The notes beneath the pieces were generated by a model. That model had not been told where the DNA came from and ran no database searches. It worked only from the letters and a program-made list of their open reading frames with translations. A stretch of DNA of 64,000 bases, from positions 3,348,001 through 3,412,000 of the forward strand of contig NZ_CP026115.2 of NCBI RefSeq assembly GCF_009883635.2, given 5' to 3'. Position numbers and translations under genes: made by a program. How positions within the stretch are numbered: the first letter of the stretch is position 1; every line of letters begins with the position of its first letter. The stretch is from Pseudomonas putida (GTDB lineage Bacteria > Pseudomonadota > Gammaproteobacteria > Pseudomonadales > Pseudomonadaceae). Positions 34,281 to 49,373 of the stretch are shown piece after piece.

Positions 34281-36206
34281 ATGGGCAAAATCATCGGTAT
34301 CGACCTGGGGACCACCAACTCGTGCGTCTCCATTCTGGAAAACGGTAACGTCAAGGTCATCGAAAACGCCGAAGGCGCGCGTACTACCCCTTCGATCGTG
34401 GCCTACGCCAACGACGGCGAAATCCTGGTTGGCCAGTCGGCCAAGCGCCAGGCCGTCACCAACCCGCACAACACCCTGTTCGCCGTTAAGCGCCTGATCG
34501 GTCGTCGCTTCGATGAAGAGGTCGTGCAAAAAGACATCAAGCTGGTGCCGTACAAGATCGTCAAGGGCGGCAACGGTGACGCCTGGGTACAGGCCAGCGG
34601 CAAGGACATGGCGCCACCACAGATCAGCGCCGAAGTTCTGAAAAAGATGAAGAAGACCGCCGAAGACTACCTCGGCGAAGCTGTGACCGAGGCGGTCATT
34701 ACCGTTCCGGCCTACTTCAACGACAGCCAGCGCCAGGCCACCAAGGATGCCGGTCGCATTGCCGGTCTGGACGTAAAACGCATCATCAACGAGCCAACCG
34801 CTGCTGCACTGGCGTATGGCATGGACAAGGCCAAGGGCGACCACACCGTCATCGTTTATGACCTGGGTGGTGGTACCTTCGACGTTTCGGTCATCGAAAT
34901 CGCCGAAGTCGACGGTGAGCACCAGTTCGAAGTACTGGCCACCAACGGCGACACCTTCCTGGGTGGCGAAGACTTCGACATGCGCCTGATCGACTACCTC
35001 GTCGACGAGTTCAAGAAAGAGTCCGGCATGGACCTGAAGAACGATCCACTGGCCCTGCAGCGTCTGAAAGAAGCTGCCGAAAAGGCCAAGATCGAGCTGT
35101 CCTCCGCTCAGTCGACCGACGTCAACCTGCCGTACATTACTGCAGACGCTACCGGTCCTAAGCACCTGAACGTGAAGATCTCCCGCGCCAAGCTGGAGTC
35201 GCTGGTCGAAGACCTGGTCAACCGTACCATCGAGCCTTGCCGCATCGCCCTGAAAGACGCCGGCATCGACGTCAGCAAGATCGACGACGTGATCCTGGTC
35301 GGTGGCCAGACCCGTATGCCGATGGTGCAGAAGGCCGTTGCCGACTTCTTCGGTAAAGAAGCGCGCAAGGACGTCAACCCGGACGAAGCCGTGGCCATGG
35401 GTGCTGCCATCCAGGGCGCCGTACTGGCCGGTGACGTGAAAGACGTACTGCTGCTGGACGTCAGCCCGCTGACCCTGGGTATCGAAACCATGGGTGGCGT
35501 GATGACCGCGCTGATCGAGAAGAACACCACCATCCCGACCAAGAAGTCGCAGGTGTTCTCGACTGCCGACGACAACCAGGGCGCCGTGACCATTCACGTG
35601 CTGCAGGGCGAGCGTAAGCAGGCTGCGCAGAACAAGTCGCTGGGCAAGTTCGACCTGGCTGACATTCCGCCAGCGCCACGTGGCGTGCCGCAAATTGAAG
35701 TGACCTTCGACATCGACGCCAACGGCATCCTGCATGTCGGCGCCAAAGACAAGGCCACCGGCAAGGCTCAGTCGATCGTGATCAAGGCCAACTCCGGCCT
35801 GTCCGACGAAGAAATCGAACGCATGGTGCGTGATGCCGAGGCCAACGCCGAGGAAGACCGCAAGTTCGAAGAGCTGGCCGCTGCCCGTAACCAAGGTGAC
35901 GCGCTGGTGCACTCGACTCGCAAGATGGTCGTTGACGCCGGTGACAAGGTTACTGCTGAAGAGAAGACCGCGATTGAAGCTGCCGTGGTTGCCCTGGAAG
36001 CCGCTGTCAAAGGCGACGACAAGGCTGCCATCGACGCCAAGGTCGAAGAGCTGTCCAAGGTTTCCGCTCCAGTTGCTCAGAAGATGTACGCCGAGCAGCA
36101 AGCAGAACAGCCTCAGGGCGGTGCTCAGCAAGCCGAGCCGGAAGCCAAGCACGATGACGTGGTTGACGCCGAGTTCGAAGAAGTGAAAGGCGACGACAAG
36201 AAGTAA
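34281..36206 (+). CDS. dnaK: Chaperone DnaK (Hsp70)
   Basis: The 641-residue protein matches Hsp70 throughout: [14 protein letters not shown] at residues 4-17 (phosphate-1), the actin-like [13 protein letters not shown] near 190-202, [12 protein letters not shown] near 335-346, the substrate domain with [11 protein letters not shown] near 393, and the helical lid ending in EVKGDDKK. It refolds or holds proteins using ATP with DnaJ and GrpE in the cytosol. Its own sigma-32 promoter is at 34174. A long antisense open frame on the minus strand is a codon-bias shadow. Confidence 0.98.
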   Translation: MGKIIGIDLGTTNSCVSILENGNVKVIENAEGARTTPSIVAYANDGEILVGQSAKRQAVTNPHNTLFAVKRLIGRRFDEEVVQKDIKLVPYKIVKGGNGDAWVQASGKDMAPPQISAEVLKKMKKTAEDYLGEAVTEAVITVPAYFNDSQRQATKDAGRIAGLDVKRIINEPTAAALAYGMDKAKGDHTVIVYDLGGGTFDVSVIEIAEVDGEHQFEVLATNGDTFLGGEDFDMRLIDYLVDEFKKESGMDLKNDPLALQRLKEAAEKAKIELSSAQSTDVNLPYITADATGPKHLNVKISRAKLESLVEDLVNRTIEPCRIALKDAGIDVSKIDDVILVGGQTRMPMVQKAVADFFGKEARKDVNPDEAVAMGAAIQGAVLAGDVKDVLLLDVSPLTLGIETMGGVMTALIEKNTTIPTKKSQVFSTADDNQGAVTIHVLQGERKQAAQNKSLGKFDLADIPPAPRGVPQIEVTFDIDANGILHVGAKDKATGKAQSIVIKANSGLSDEEIERMVRDAEANAEEDRKFEELAAARNQGDALVHSTRKMVVDAGDKVTAEEKTAIEAAVVALEAAVKGDDKAAIDAKVEELSKVSAPVAQKMYAEQQAEQPQGGAQQAEPEAKHDDVVDAEFEEVKGDDKK

Positions 36207-36226
36207 TCGTTGCATGCTGTCTGCCC

Positions 36227-36250
36227 GTTCACCGGCTTGTGCCGGTGAAC
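36227..36250. other. Strong hairpin between dnaK and dnaJ
   Basis: GTTCACCGGC-TTGT-GCCGGTGAAC is a perfect 10-bp stem, 20 bp after the dnaK stop. Without a T-tract it is unlikely to be a full terminator; it may stabilise the dnaK mRNA end or lower dnaJ expression. Confidence 0.75.
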
Positions 36251-36403
36251 TGGTAGGATGTCGCCGCGCGGGGGCTTGCTCCCGCGTTGGCGTATCTGGA
36301 ATTCGAGATTCTTTACAGCATTTGTCTGGGCCATTCGTGGTGTGCAGGCAGGTGCTGATGGCGCGGCGCAGATGCCGGACGCCCCACAAGGTGCAAATGA
36401 CCT

Positions 36404-38340
<1,937 letters not shown>

Positions 38341-38478
38341 TCAGTTCGGGTCGCTGCGCCCTCTGTCGCAATCATGTGTTTTAGAGACACATATGCGGTA
38401 GACCGAAAACGCACTTTTCTGTAAGCTACAGCTTTAGTGTGTCCACTAAAAGCGCGCAGCGAATTGAATTCAGCACAT

Positions 38479-38518
38479 AAAAGCGGGGTGACGTGTCCAT
38501 ACGTCACTCCGCTTTTTT
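38479..38518 (+). terminator. Terminator (dapB) or attenuator (carA leader)
   Basis: AAAGCGGGGTGACGT pairs with ACGTCACTCCGCTTT (with a G-T pair) across a six-base loop and is followed by six T residues. It ends only 45 bp before the carA start codon. Upstream at 38432-38452 is a second inverted repeat, GCTTTAGTG...CACTAAAAGC, which could be an alternative structure. It could simply terminate the dnaJ-dapB transcript, or act as an attenuator if carA transcription starts upstream. Confidence 0.85.
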
Positions 38519-38563
38519 GCAACCTGCGATCGCCCTTTCATGCTTGATTTACGGGAGGTCTTC

Positions 38564-39700
38564 TTGACAAAGCCAGCCATACTCGCCCTTGCCGACGGCA
38601 GTATTTTTCGCGGTGAAGCCATTGGTGCCGACGGTCAGACCGTTGGTGAGGTGGTATTCAACACCGCTATGACCGGCTACCAGGAAATCCTTACAGACCC
38701 TTCCTACGCGCAGCAAATCGTTACCCTGACCTACCCGCACATCGGCAATACCGGCACCACGCCGGAAGACGCCGAGTCGAACCGTGTCTGGTCCGCTGGC
38801 CTGGTCATCCGTGACCTGCCGCTGCTGGCCAGCAACTGGCGTAACACCCAGTCGCTGCCTGAGTACCTCAAGGCCAACAACGTCGTCGCCATCGCCGGCA
38901 TCGACACCCGTCGCCTGACCCGTATCCTGCGCGAAAAAGGCGCTCAGAACGGCTGCATCCTGGCTGGTGACAACATCAGCGAAGAAGCCGCCATCGCTGC
39001 TGCCCGCGGCTTCCCAGGCCTGAAGGGCATGGACCTGGCCAAGGTCGTTTCGACCAAGGAACGCTACGAGTGGCGCTCCAGCGTGTGGGAACTGAAAACC
39101 GACAGCCACCCGACCATCGACGCTGCCGACCTCCCGTACCACGTTGTCGCCTTCGACTACGGCGTCAAGCTGAACATCCTGCGCATGCTGGTTGCCCGCG
39201 GCTGCCGCGTGACCGTGGTGCCTGCCCAGACCCCGGCCAGCGAAGTGCTGGCACTGAATCCGGACGGCGTGTTCCTGTCCAACGGCCCTGGTGATCCGGA
39301 GCCATGCGACTACGCGATCCAGGCGATCAAGGAAATCCTCGAAACCGAGATTCCGGTATTCGGCATCTGCCTCGGCCACCAGCTGCTGGCCCTGGCCTCC
39401 GGCGCCAAGACCGTGAAGATGGGCCACGGTCACCACGGTGCCAACCACCCGGTCCAGGACCTGGACACCGGCGTGGTCATGATCACCAGCCAGAACCACG
39501 GTTTCGCCGTTGACGAAGCCACCCTGCCGGGCAACGTCCGCGCCATCCACAAGTCGCTGTTCGACGGCACCCTGCAGGGTATCGAGCGCACCGACAAGAG
39601 CGCGTTCAGCTTCCAGGGCCACCCTGAAGCGAGCCCTGGCCCGACGGATGTCGCGCCACTGTTCGATCGTTTCACCGATGCCATGGCCAAGCGCCGCTGA
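38564..39700 (+). CDS. carA: Carbamoyl-phosphate synthase small subunit
   Basis: The 378-residue subunit starts at TTG 38564, placed five bases after GGGAGG and aligned with the [13 protein letters not shown] start of the family; the upstream ATG at 38540 would put the ribosome-binding site inside the gene. The class I glutamine amidotransferase triad is visible: Cys in FGICLGHQ near 273 and His/Glu in [10 protein letters not shown] near 350. It hydrolyses glutamine and channels ammonia to CarB, feeding pyrimidine and arginine synthesis. A terminator-like hairpin lies just upstream. Confidence 0.96.
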   Translation: MTKPAILALADGSIFRGEAIGADGQTVGEVVFNTAMTGYQEILTDPSYAQQIVTLTYPHIGNTGTTPEDAESNRVWSAGLVIRDLPLLASNWRNTQSLPEYLKANNVVAIAGIDTRRLTRILREKGAQNGCILAGDNISEEAAIAAARGFPGLKGMDLAKVVSTKERYEWRSSVWELKTDSHPTIDAADLPYHVVAFDYGVKLNILRMLVARGCRVTVVPAQTPASEVLALNPDGVFLSNGPGDPEPCDYAIQAIKEILETEIPVFGICLGHQLLALASGAKTVKMGHGHHGANHPVQDLDTGVVMITSQNHGFAVDEATLPGNVRAIHKSLFDGTLQGIERTDKSAFSFQGHPEASPGPTDVAPLFDRFTDAMAKRR

Positions 39701-39806
39701 GCATCCTGCATCAAGGCCCCGGGCCGGCTCGCGCCGCGCCCGGAAGCGCCTGACCCAGATTGTTCAAGACGGCTTGCCGACTGACCCGCGGATTTGAGTG
39801 ACAACC

Positions 39807-42800
39807 ATGCCAAAACGTACAGACATCAAAAGCATCCTGATTCTCGGCGCTGGCCCGATCGTGATCGGCCAGGCCTGCGAATTCGACTATTCCGGCGCCC
39901 AGGCCTGTAAAGCCCTGCGCGAGGAAGGTTTCCGCGTCATCCTGGTGAACTCCAACCCGGCCACCATCATGACCGACCCGGCCATGGCCGATGCCACCTA
40001 CATCGAGCCGATCAAGTGGCAGTCGGTGGCCAAGATCATCGAAAAAGAGCGCCCGGACGCCGTGCTGCCGACCATGGGTGGCCAGACTGCACTGAACTGC
40101 GCCCTGGACCTGGAGCGCCACGGCGTTCTGGAAAAGTTCGGCGTAGAGATGATCGGTGCCAACGCCGACACCATCGACAAGGCCGAGGACCGTTCGCGCT
40201 TCGACAAGGCCATGAAGGACATCGGCCTGGAGTGCCCGCGCTCCGGTATCGCCCACAGCATGGAAGAGGCCAATGCGGTCCTCGAGAAGCTTGGCTTCCC
40301 GTGCATCATCCGCCCGTCGTTCACCATGGGCGGCACTGGCGGCGGTATCGCCTACAACCGTGAAGAATTCGAAGAAATCTGCACCCGTGGCCTGGACCTG
40401 TCGCCGACCAAGGAACTGCTGATCGACGAATCGCTGATCGGCTGGAAGGAATACGAGATGGAGGTGGTCCGTGACAAGAAGGACAACTGCATCATCGTCT
40501 GCTCCATCGAGAACTTCGACCCGATGGGCGTGCACACCGGTGACTCGATCACCGTGGCTCCGGCACAGACCCTGACCGACAAGGAATACCAGATCATGCG
40601 CAACGCCTCGCTGGCGGTGCTGCGTGAAATCGGTGTCGAAACCGGCGGTTCCAACGTGCAGTTCGGTATCTGCCCGAACACTGGCCGCATGGTCGTGATC
40701 GAGATGAACCCGCGTGTTTCGCGTTCGTCTGCCCTGGCTTCCAAGGCCACCGGCTTCCCGATCGCCAAGATTGCCGCCAAGCTGGCCATCGGTTACACCC
40801 TCGACGAGCTGCAGAACGACATCACCGGTGGTCGCACCCCGGCGTCGTTCGAACCGTCGATCGACTACGTCGTGACCAAGCTGCCACGCTTCGCCTTCGA
40901 AAAATTCCCGAAAGCCGACGCCCGCCTGACCACCCAGATGAAATCCGTGGGTGAAGTCATGGCCATCGGCCGTACGTTCCAGGAATCCCTGCAGAAAGCC
41001 CTGCGCGGCCTGGAAGTCGGTGCATGCGGCCTCGACCCGAAAGTCGACCTGGCCAGCCCAGAAGCTGCCAGCATCCTCAAGCGCGAACTGACCGTGCCGG
41101 GTGCCGAGCGTATCTGGTACGTTGCCGACGCCATGCGTTCGGGCATGACCTGTGAAGAAATCTTCGCGCTGACTGGCATCGACATGTGGTTCCTGGTGCA
41201 GATGGAAGATCTGATCAAGGAAGAAGAGAAGGTCAAGACCCTGGCCCTGTCGTCGATCGACAAGGACTACATGCTGCGCCTCAAGCGCAAGGGCTTCTCG
41301 GACCAGCGCCTGGCCAAGCTGCTCGGCATCACCGACAAGAACCTGCGCCGTCACCGCCACAAGCTGGAAGTGTTCCCGGTTTACAAGCGCGTCGACACCT
41401 GCGCCGCCGAGTTCGCCACCGACACCGCCTACCTGTACTCGACCTATGAGGAAGAGTGCGAGGCCAATCCGTCGACTCGCGACAAGATCATGATCCTGGG
41501 TGGCGGCCCGAACCGTATCGGTCAAGGTATCGAGTTCGACTACTGCTGCGTACACGCCGCACTGGCGCTGCGTGAAGACGGTTACGAGACCATCATGGTC
41601 AACTGCAACCCGGAAACCGTCTCCACCGACTACGACACCTCCGACCGCCTGTACTTCGAGCCGCTGACCCTGGAAGACGTGCTGGAAGTCTGCCGCGTCG
41701 AGAAGCCAAAGGGCGTCATCGTTCACTACGGCGGCCAGACCCCGCTGAAACTGGCCCGCGCCCTGGAAGAGGCCGGCGTTCCGATCATCGGTACCAGCCC
41801 GGACGCCATTGACCGTGCCGAAGACCGTGAGCGCTTCCAGCAGATGGTTCAGCGTCTGAACCTGCTGCAGCCGCCAAACGCCACCGTGCGCAGCGAAGAA
41901 GAAGCCATCCGCGCTGCTGGCGGCATCGGTTACCCGCTGGTCGTGCGCCCATCCTACGTACTGGGTGGCCGCGCCATGGAGATCGTTTACGAGCTGGACG
42001 AGCTCAAGCGCTATCTGCGTGAAGCCGTACAGGTTTCCAACGACAGCCCGGTACTGCTCGACCACTTCCTCAACTGCGCCATCGAGATGGACGTGGATGC
42101 GGTTTGCGACGGCACCGACGTGGTGATCGGCGCGATCATGCAGCACATCGAGCAGGCCGGCGTTCACTCCGGTGACTCGGCGTGCTCGCTGCCACCGTAC
42201 TCGCTGAGCAAGGAAGTGCAGGACGAAGTCCGCGTACAGGTCAAGAAAATGGCCCTGGAGCTGGGCGTTGTCGGCCTGATGAACGTACAGCTGGCCCTGC
42301 AGGGCGACAAGATCTACGTGATCGAAGTCAACCCGCGTGCTTCGCGTACCGTACCGTTCGTGTCCAAGTGCATCGGCACCTCCCTGGCCATGATCGCTGC
42401 CCGCGTCATGGCCGGCAAAACCCTGAAAGAGCTGGGCTTCACCCAGGAAATCATCCCGAACTTCTACAGCGTCAAGGAAGCCGTCTTCCCGTTCGCCAAG
42501 TTCCCAGGGGTTGACCCGATCCTCGGCCCTGAGATGAAATCGACCGGTGAAGTCATGGGTGTCGGTGACAGCTTCGGCGAAGCCTTTGCCAAGGCCCAGA
42601 TGGGTGCCAGCGAAGTGCTGCCGACCGGCGGTACCGCGTTCATCAGCGTGCGTGACGACGACAAGCCGCAAGTGGCTGGCGTTGCCCGCGACCTGATCGC
42701 CCTGGGCTTCGAAGTGGTTGCAACGGCAGGTACTGCCAAGGTCATCGAAGCGGCTGGCCTGAAAGTGCGCCGTGTGAACAAGGTGACCGAAGGTCGTCCG

Positions 42801-43028
42801 CACGTGGTCGACATGATCAAGAACGACGAAGTGTCGCTGATCATCAACACCACCGAAGGCCGCCAGTCGATCGCCGATTCCTACTCGATTCGTCGCAATG
42901 CGCTGCAGCACAAGATCTACTGCACCACTACCATTGCGGCTGGTGAAGCCATCTGCGAGGCGCTGAAATTCGGTCCCGAGAAGACTGTTCGTCGCCTGCA
43001 GGATCTGCATGCAGGACTCAAAGCATGA
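39807..43028 (+). CDS. carB: Carbamoyl-phosphate synthase large subunit
   Basis: The 1073-residue protein is of standard length. It has two homologous ATP-grasp halves (each with an [10 protein letters not shown] / [11 protein letters not shown] type motif near residues 38 and 590), an oligomerisation region between them, and a C-terminal methylglyoxal-synthase-like allosteric domain (from about 930) that binds UMP and ornithine in the family. It makes carbamoyl phosphate from bicarbonate, ammonia and two ATP. It is 106 bp downstream of carA and overlaps greA by four bases. The ATG at 39807 is used, not the GTG at 39798. Confidence 0.97.
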   Translation: MPKRTDIKSILILGAGPIVIGQACEFDYSGAQACKALREEGFRVILVNSNPATIMTDPAMADATYIEPIKWQSVAKIIEKERPDAVLPTMGGQTALNCALDLERHGVLEKFGVEMIGANADTIDKAEDRSRFDKAMKDIGLECPRSGIAHSMEEANAVLEKLGFPCIIRPSFTMGGTGGGIAYNREEFEEICTRGLDLSPTKELLIDESLIGWKEYEMEVVRDKKDNCIIVCSIENFDPMGVHTGDSITVAPAQTLTDKEYQIMRNASLAVLREIGVETGGSNVQFGICPNTGRMVVIEMNPRVSRSSALASKATGFPIAKIAAKLAIGYTLDELQNDITGGRTPASFEPSIDYVVTKLPRFAFEKFPKADARLTTQMKSVGEVMAIGRTFQESLQKALRGLEVGACGLDPKVDLASPEAASILKRELTVPGAERIWYVADAMRSGMTCEEIFALTGIDMWFLVQMEDLIKEEEKVKTLALSSIDKDYMLRLKRKGFSDQRLAKLLGITDKNLRRHRHKLEVFPVYKRVDTCAAEFATDTAYLYSTYEEECEANPSTRDKIMILGGGPNRIGQGIEFDYCCVHAALALREDGYETIMVNCNPETVSTDYDTSDRLYFEPLTLEDVLEVCRVEKPKGVIVHYGGQTPLKLARALEEAGVPIIGTSPDAIDRAEDRERFQQMVQRLNLLQPPNATVRSEEEAIRAAGGIGYPLVVRPSYVLGGRAMEIVYELDELKRYLREAVQVSNDSPVLLDHFLNCAIEMDVDAVCDGTDVVIGAIMQHIEQAGVHSGDSACSLPPYSLSKEVQDEVRVQVKKMALELGVVGLMNVQLALQGDKIYVIEVNPRASRTVPFVSKCIGTSLAMIAARVMAGKTLKELGFTQEIIPNFYSVKEAVFPFAKFPGVDPILGPEMKSTGEVMGVGDSFGEAFAKAQMGASEVLPTGGTAFISVRDDDKPQVAGVARDLIALGFEVVATAGTAKVIEAAGLKVRRVNKVTEGRPHVVDMIKNDEVSLIINTTEGRQSIADSYSIRRNALQHKIYCTTTIAAGEAICEALKFGPEKTVRRLQDLHAGLKA

Positions 43029-43507
43029 GCATGACCAAGTACCCGATGACCGTCCAGGGCGCTCGCGCCCTGGAAGAGGAACTGACCTTCCTGAGCAAGA
43101 CCGAGCGCCCGCGTCTGAGCCAAGCCATTGGCGAAGCGCGTGAGCTGGGCGACCTCAAGGAAAACGCCGAATACCATGCCGCCCGTGAGGAGCAGGGCAT
43201 GGTCGAAGCGCGCATCCGCGATATCGAAGGCCGTCTGCAGAACTCGGTGGTGATCGACGTCACCACCATCGCCCATACTGGCAAGGTGATTTTTGGCACC
43301 ACCGTGGTGCTGGCGAACACCGAGACCGATGACGAGGTGACCTACCAGATCGTCGGTGAAGATGAAGCCGACGTGAAACAAGGCAAGCTTTCGAGCAGCG
43401 CACCGATCGCCCGTGCCATCATTGGCAAGGAAGAAGGTGACACCGTGGTGGTCAAGACGCCAAGCGGTACGGTCGAGTACGAGATTGTCGAAGTCAAACA
43501 CATCTGA
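43025..43507 (+). CDS. greA: Transcription elongation factor GreA
   Basis: The 160-residue protein has the N-terminal antiparallel coiled coil ([16 protein letters not shown]...[30 protein letters not shown]) and the C-terminal globular domain. The acidic tip in DLKENAEYH reaches the RNA polymerase active site and stimulates cleavage of backtracked RNA. The ATG at 43025 overlaps the carB stop and has AGGA eight bases upstream; a second ATG at 43031 would give 158 residues. It is usually linked to carB in gammaproteobacteria. Confidence 0.95.
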   Translation: MSMTKYPMTVQGARALEEELTFLSKTERPRLSQAIGEARELGDLKENAEYHAAREEQGMVEARIRDIEGRLQNSVVIDVTTIAHTGKVIFGTTVVLANTETDDEVTYQIVGEDEADVKQGKLSSSAPIARAIIGKEEGDTVVVKTPSGTVEYEIVEVKHI

Positions 43508-43934
43508 CCGGCGCCTGCGGGCGCCATCCCTCGAGGGGATCCTCTGGCAGCTGGCTCAGGTTTTCTGGGTCGGTGGCCTGTGGGTGTTCCATGTGGGGCT
43601 GGTGCCGGCGCTGAAAGTCAGTGGCCTGGCACCCTTGCTGGTGCAGGACGTCGCCGGGCAGATCGACCGCTGGTTGATCGGCGTGGCGTTGCTTGGCTTG
43701 TTGACCCAGTTGGCGGTGCTGGCGAGGGTAGACGGCCTGGCGGCCTGGTGGCGGCAGTTTCGCGGCCAGATGCTGTTGTTGGGCTTTGCGGCCTGCGTGG
43801 GGTATTACACCTTGCGCTACGGCATCTCGGTCGGCGAGCGCTGGCAGATGTTCTGTTTCCTGGTGCTGGGCTTCTCCGGCATCGTGCTGGTGGCCCAACC
43901 GGTCCCGGTCAGGGCGCGCCAGGCGCGCCACTGA
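43485..43934 (+). CDS. DUF4149-type small membrane protein
   Basis: From a TTG at 43485 the product is 149 residues with about four hydrophobic segments, including [37 protein letters not shown] and [16 protein letters not shown]. This resembles the DUF4149 family of inner membrane proteins of unknown function. The start is uncertain: no ATG occurs before the first helix, and the only near start codons are TTG 43485 (inside greA) or CTG 43515. It is placed between greA and the convergent yhbY, as seen in pseudomonads. The greA/DUF4149 junction carries a GGCGCC-TGCG-GGCGCC hairpin. Confidence 0.7.
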   Translation: MSKSNTSDRRLRAPSLEGILWQLAQVFWVGGLWVFHVGLVPALKVSGLAPLLVQDVAGQIDRWLIGVALLGLLTQLAVLARVDGLAAWWRQFRGQMLLLGFAACVGYYTLRYGISVGERWQMFCFLVLGFSGIVLVAQPVPVRARQARH

Positions 43935-43946
43935 GCGGAGCCACCG

Positions 43947-44255
43947 TCACTTGTAACGGTGGATGTTGGACAGCTGCTTGTTCGGCTGCGGATTCTTGCG
44001 ATAGATCAGTGCCTTCTTGCCGATGGTCTGTACCAGCTCGGCACGGCCGACCTTGCACAGTTCGGCGATGGCGGCGGCGCGTTCTTCGCGATCTTCCGAG
44101 CGAATTTCGACCTTGATCAGTTCGTGATCGGCCAGCGCACGCTCCAGTTCGGCGATCACGCCTTCGTTCAAACCGTTGCCAGCAACGATCAGGACCGGCT
44201 TCAGGTCATGACCAATGGACTTGTATTGCTTCTTCTGCTCGTTATTGAGCGGCAT
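43947..44255 (-). CDS. yhbY: RNA-binding CRM-domain protein YhbY
   Basis: The 102-residue protein has the CRM domain motif LKPVLIVAGNGLNEGVIAELERALADHELIKVEI (GxxG RNA-binding loop in GNGLNEG). YhbY binds pre-50S ribosomal particles and helps assembly. The ATG at 44255 begins the MPLNNEQKKQ segment; a longer frame to 44330 runs into the divergent promoter region. It is divergent from rlmE and convergent with the DUF4149 gene. Confidence 0.92.
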   Translation of the reverse strand: MPLNNEQKKQYKSIGHDLKPVLIVAGNGLNEGVIAELERALADHELIKVEIRSEDREERAAAIAELCKVGRAELVQTIGKKALIYRKNPQPNKQLSNIHRYK

Positions 44256-44357
44256 AATCTGACCCTTTCCGTCTGATTCTGTAAAATTGACCGGCATTTT
44301 ACCCGAGGGCCACCGGCTCCGCCCAGTCAATCACGACGCATATCATCGAGGTGCCCC

Positions 44358-44984
44358 GTGGTACAACGTTCCAAAAGCAGCGCAAACTGGCTGCGAGAGC
44401 ATTTCAACGATCCTTTTGTGAAACAGGCACAGAAGGATGGCTACCGCTCACGTGCGAGCTACAAACTGCTGGAGATCCAGGAAAAAGACCGCCTGATCCG
44501 CCCCGGCATGAGCGTGATCGACCTCGGCGCCGCCCCCGGAGGCTGGTCGCAGGTGACCAGTCGTCTGATTGGTGGGCAGGGTCGCCTGATCGCTTCCGAT
44601 ATCCTGGAAATGGACTCGATCCCTGACGTGACCTTCATTCAGGGCGACTTCACCCAGGATGAAGTGCTGCAGCAGATTCTTCAGGCGGTCGGTGATTCGC
44701 ACGTAGACCTTGTGATTTCCGACATGGCCCCCAATATGAGTGGTACGCCTGCGGTGGATATGCCGCGAGCCATGTTCCTCTGCGAGCTGGCCCTGGATCT
44801 GGCGACCCGCGTGCTCAAGCCTGGCGGGGACTTCCTGATCAAGATTTTCCAGGGCGAAGGTTTCGACATGTACCTCAAGGACGTGCGCAGCAAGTTCGAC
44901 AAGGTGCAGATGCGCAAGCCGTCGTCTTCGCGGGACCGTTCCCGTGAGCAGTATCTGCTGGGCAGGGGTTTCAAAGGGGCATGA
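44358..44984 (+). CDS. rlmE: 23S rRNA 2'-O-ribose methyltransferase RlmE (FtsJ/RrmJ)
   Basis: The 208-residue enzyme has the SAM motif [14 protein letters not shown] near residues 53-66 and the K-D-K-E tetrad positions (K in [13 protein letters not shown] near 37, D in LVISDMAPN near 120, K and E further along). It methylates U2552 of 23S rRNA. It starts at a GTG with CGAGGTG upstream. It precedes ftsH by 192 bp, the usual rlmE-ftsH linkage; I see no clear gene in that gap, only likely promoter sequence. Confidence 0.95.
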   Translation: MVQRSKSSANWLREHFNDPFVKQAQKDGYRSRASYKLLEIQEKDRLIRPGMSVIDLGAAPGGWSQVTSRLIGGQGRLIASDILEMDSIPDVTFIQGDFTQDEVLQQILQAVGDSHVDLVISDMAPNMSGTPAVDMPRAMFLCELALDLATRVLKPGGDFLIKIFQGEGFDMYLKDVRSKFDKVQMRKPSSSRDRSREQYLLGRGFKGA

Positions 44985-45176
44985 GGCGTGTTGCGGGGTC
45001 GCTGATAGTTATTTCCAATCGGCTGCCCCGTCTGGATCGTCCGAACTTCGTGTAGTCTAAGTTTCACAAAGGGTTACAGACGGTGCCTGCGGATGCGTAG
45101 GTAATGTAGTAAGTTAGGGCGATGAATATCATGCGAGGCACGGCTGCGTCGTGCGCCGGCCTCAGAGGGTAGCGAA

Positions 45177-47090
<1,914 letters not shown>

Positions 47091-47098
47091 GGGCATCT

Positions 47099-47950
47099 AT
47101 GAGCTCAGTGCAGTACCCGACCCGGTTGCCTTGCGGCAGCCGGGTTCTTGATCTTTCCCGTACCCATGTCATGGGTATTCTCAATATCACTCCCGACTCC
47201 TTCTCCGATGGTGGGCGCTTCAGTCAGCGCGACGAGGCGCTGCGCCATGCTGAGGCAATGATCGCGGCAGGCGCCACGCTGATTGACATCGGTGGCGAGT
47301 CGACCCGCCCCGGCGCGCGTGCGGTTCCGGTCACCGAAGAGATCGAGCGCGTGGCGCCGATGGTCGAGGCCATCAACAGTCGCTTCGACGTGGTCATTTC
47401 GGTCGATACCTCAACGCCTGCGGTCATTCGCGAGTCGGCCCGGCTGGGCGCCGGCCTGATCAACGACGTGCGTGCCCTGGAGCGCGATGGCGCAGTGGAT
47501 GCGGCGGCGGACACCGGCTTGCCGGTCTGCCTGATGCATATGCGCGGCGAGCCCGAGAACATGCAGGACGATCCGCATTACGAAGATGTGACCGCTGACG
47601 TAACGCGCTATCTTGAAAAGCGGATGGCCGCCTGCGCAGCGGCAGGCATCCCCGCCGAACGAATCATTCTTGATCCGGGCTTCGGCTTCGCCAAGACACT
47701 GGCGCACAACCTCAGCCTGTTCAAGCATATGGAAGCGCTCTATCGCCTTGGGCGCCCGCTGCTGGTGGGCGTTTCGCGCAAGAGCATGATCGGCCTGACG
47801 CTGGATCGGCCGGTCGGTGAGCGACTGTACGGCAGCCTCGCGCTGGCGGCTCTGGCCATGACCAAAGGGGCCAGCATCCTGCGCGTCCATGATGTGGCCG
47901 AGACGGTCGATGTGGTGCGCATGATTGCCGCGGTGCAGAGCGCCGAATAA
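47099..47950 (+). CDS. folP: Dihydropteroate synthase
   Basis: The 283-residue TIM-barrel enzyme has the folP signatures [18 protein letters not shown] at residues 22-39 and [13 protein letters not shown] near 60-72, plus [10 protein letters not shown] near 221. It joins p-aminobenzoate to the pterin pyrophosphate to make dihydropteroate, a folate precursor and the sulfonamide target. It lies between ftsH and glmM in the standard order. Confidence 0.96.
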   Translation: MSSVQYPTRLPCGSRVLDLSRTHVMGILNITPDSFSDGGRFSQRDEALRHAEAMIAAGATLIDIGGESTRPGARAVPVTEEIERVAPMVEAINSRFDVVISVDTSTPAVIRESARLGAGLINDVRALERDGAVDAAADTGLPVCLMHMRGEPENMQDDPHYEDVTADVTRYLEKRMAACAAAGIPAERIILDPGFGFAKTLAHNLSLFKHMEALYRLGRPLLVGVSRKSMIGLTLDRPVGERLYGSLALAALAMTKGASILRVHDVAETVDVVRMIAAVQSAE

Positions 47951-47966
47951 GAACATTGGAGTCTCT

Positions 47967-49307
47967 ATGAGCAGAAAATACTTTGGTACCGACGGCATCC
48001 GTGGCCGCGTCGGCGAATACCCGATCACGCCGGACTTCATGCTGAAGCTGGGCTGGGCTGCAGGCATGGCCTTCCGCAAGCAAGGCAATTGCCGTGTGCT
48101 GGTAGGCAAGGACACGCGTATTTCCGGTTACATGTTCGAGTCCGCGCTCGAAGCCGGTTTGTCTGCAGCGGGTGCTGACGTGATGCTGCTCGGGCCGATG
48201 CCGACACCGGCCATCGCCTACCTGACCCGGACATTCCATGCTGAAGCGGGCATCGTCATCAGTGCCTCGCACAACCCGCATGACGACAACGGCATCAAGT
48301 TCTTCTCCGGCCAGGGCACCAAGCTGCCTGATGAAGTCGAGCTGATGATCGAAGAGTTGCTCGATCAGCCGATGACCGTGGTCGAGTCGAGCAAGCTGGG
48401 CAAGGTTTCCCGGATCAACGACGCAGCCGGCCGCTATATCGAGTTCTGCAAGAGTAGCGTGCCGACCAGTACCAGCTTCGAAGGCCTCAAGCTGGTGATC
48501 GATTGCGCCCACGGTGCCACCTACAAGGTCGCCCCGAGCGTGTTCCGTGAGCTGGGTGCCGATGTCACCGTGCTGCATGCACAGCCTGATGGCCTGAACA
48601 TCAACGAAGGGTGCGGCTCCACTCACATCGAGTCGCTGCAGGCCGCTGTACTGGTGGGGCATGCCGACCTGGGCATCGCCTTCGACGGTGATGGTGACCG
48701 GGTATTGATGGTCGACCACACCGGGGCAATCGTCGATGGCGATGAGCTGCTGTTCATCATCGCGCGCGACCTTCAGGAGCGTGGCAAGCTGCAAGGTGGC
48801 GTGGTCGGCACGCTGATGAGCAACCTGGGTCTGGAGCTTGCACTCAAGGAGCTGGATATTCCGTTCGTGCGGGCCAAGGTCGGCGATCGCTACGTGATGG
48901 CGGAACTGCTTGAGCGCGATTGGCTGCTCGGGGGCGAGAATTCCGGGCACGTGGTGTGCTGTAACCACACAACTACCGGTGATGCGATCATCGCTGCCCT
49001 GCAGGTGCTGATGGCGCTCAAGCGCCGTGACGAAACCCTGGCGCATGCGCGTCAGGCCCTGCGCAAATGCCCGCAGGTCCTGATCAACGTGCGTTTTGGT
49101 GCGAGCAAGGTCGATCCGCTGGAACATCCTGCCGTCAAGGAAGCCAGTGCCAAGGCCACCGAGGCCATGGCCGGGCGTGGGCGTGTGCTGCTGCGCAAGT
49201 CTGGAACCGAGCCTTTGGTGCGGGTGATGGTCGAAGGCGACGACGAAAACCAGGTGCGTGGCCATGCCGAAGCCCTGGCCAAGCTGGTCGCAGAAGTTTG
49301 TGCCTGA
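47967..49307 (+). CDS. glmM: Phosphoglucosamine mutase
   Basis: The 446-residue enzyme matches the alpha-D-phosphohexomutase family: [21 protein letters not shown] at the N-terminus, the phosphoserine loop [14 protein letters not shown] near 98-111, the Mg loop [12 protein letters not shown] near 238-249, and a C-terminal sugar-binding domain. It converts GlcN-6-P to GlcN-1-P for peptidoglycan and LPS. The ATG at 47967 follows TTGGAG. It is cotranscribed with folP and followed by tpiA at 66 bp. Confidence 0.96.
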   Translation: MSRKYFGTDGIRGRVGEYPITPDFMLKLGWAAGMAFRKQGNCRVLVGKDTRISGYMFESALEAGLSAAGADVMLLGPMPTPAIAYLTRTFHAEAGIVISASHNPHDDNGIKFFSGQGTKLPDEVELMIEELLDQPMTVVESSKLGKVSRINDAAGRYIEFCKSSVPTSTSFEGLKLVIDCAHGATYKVAPSVFRELGADVTVLHAQPDGLNINEGCGSTHIESLQAAVLVGHADLGIAFDGDGDRVLMVDHTGAIVDGDELLFIIARDLQERGKLQGGVVGTLMSNLGLELALKELDIPFVRAKVGDRYVMAELLERDWLLGGENSGHVVCCNHTTTGDAIIAALQVLMALKRRDETLAHARQALRKCPQVLINVRFGASKVDPLEHPAVKEASAKATEAMAGRGRVLLRKSGTEPLVRVMVEGDDENQVRGHAEALAKLVAEVCA

Positions 49308-49373
49308 AAGAGGCTTGCCAGCGCAGATCGGGTTGGGTAAGATCTGCGCCCACTTTGACCGACGAGGTAAAGC

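Noticed and set aside
34260..36389. Long open frame antisense to dnaK
   Set aside because: Codon-bias shadow; dnaK is unmistakable and the antisense protein has no motif or ribosome-binding site.
39711..43010. 1099-codon open frame antisense to carB
   Set aside because: It mirrors carB exactly, has low-complexity His/Gln/Val-rich sequence typical of the antisense frame of GC-rich genes, and carB on the plus strand has full family motifs.
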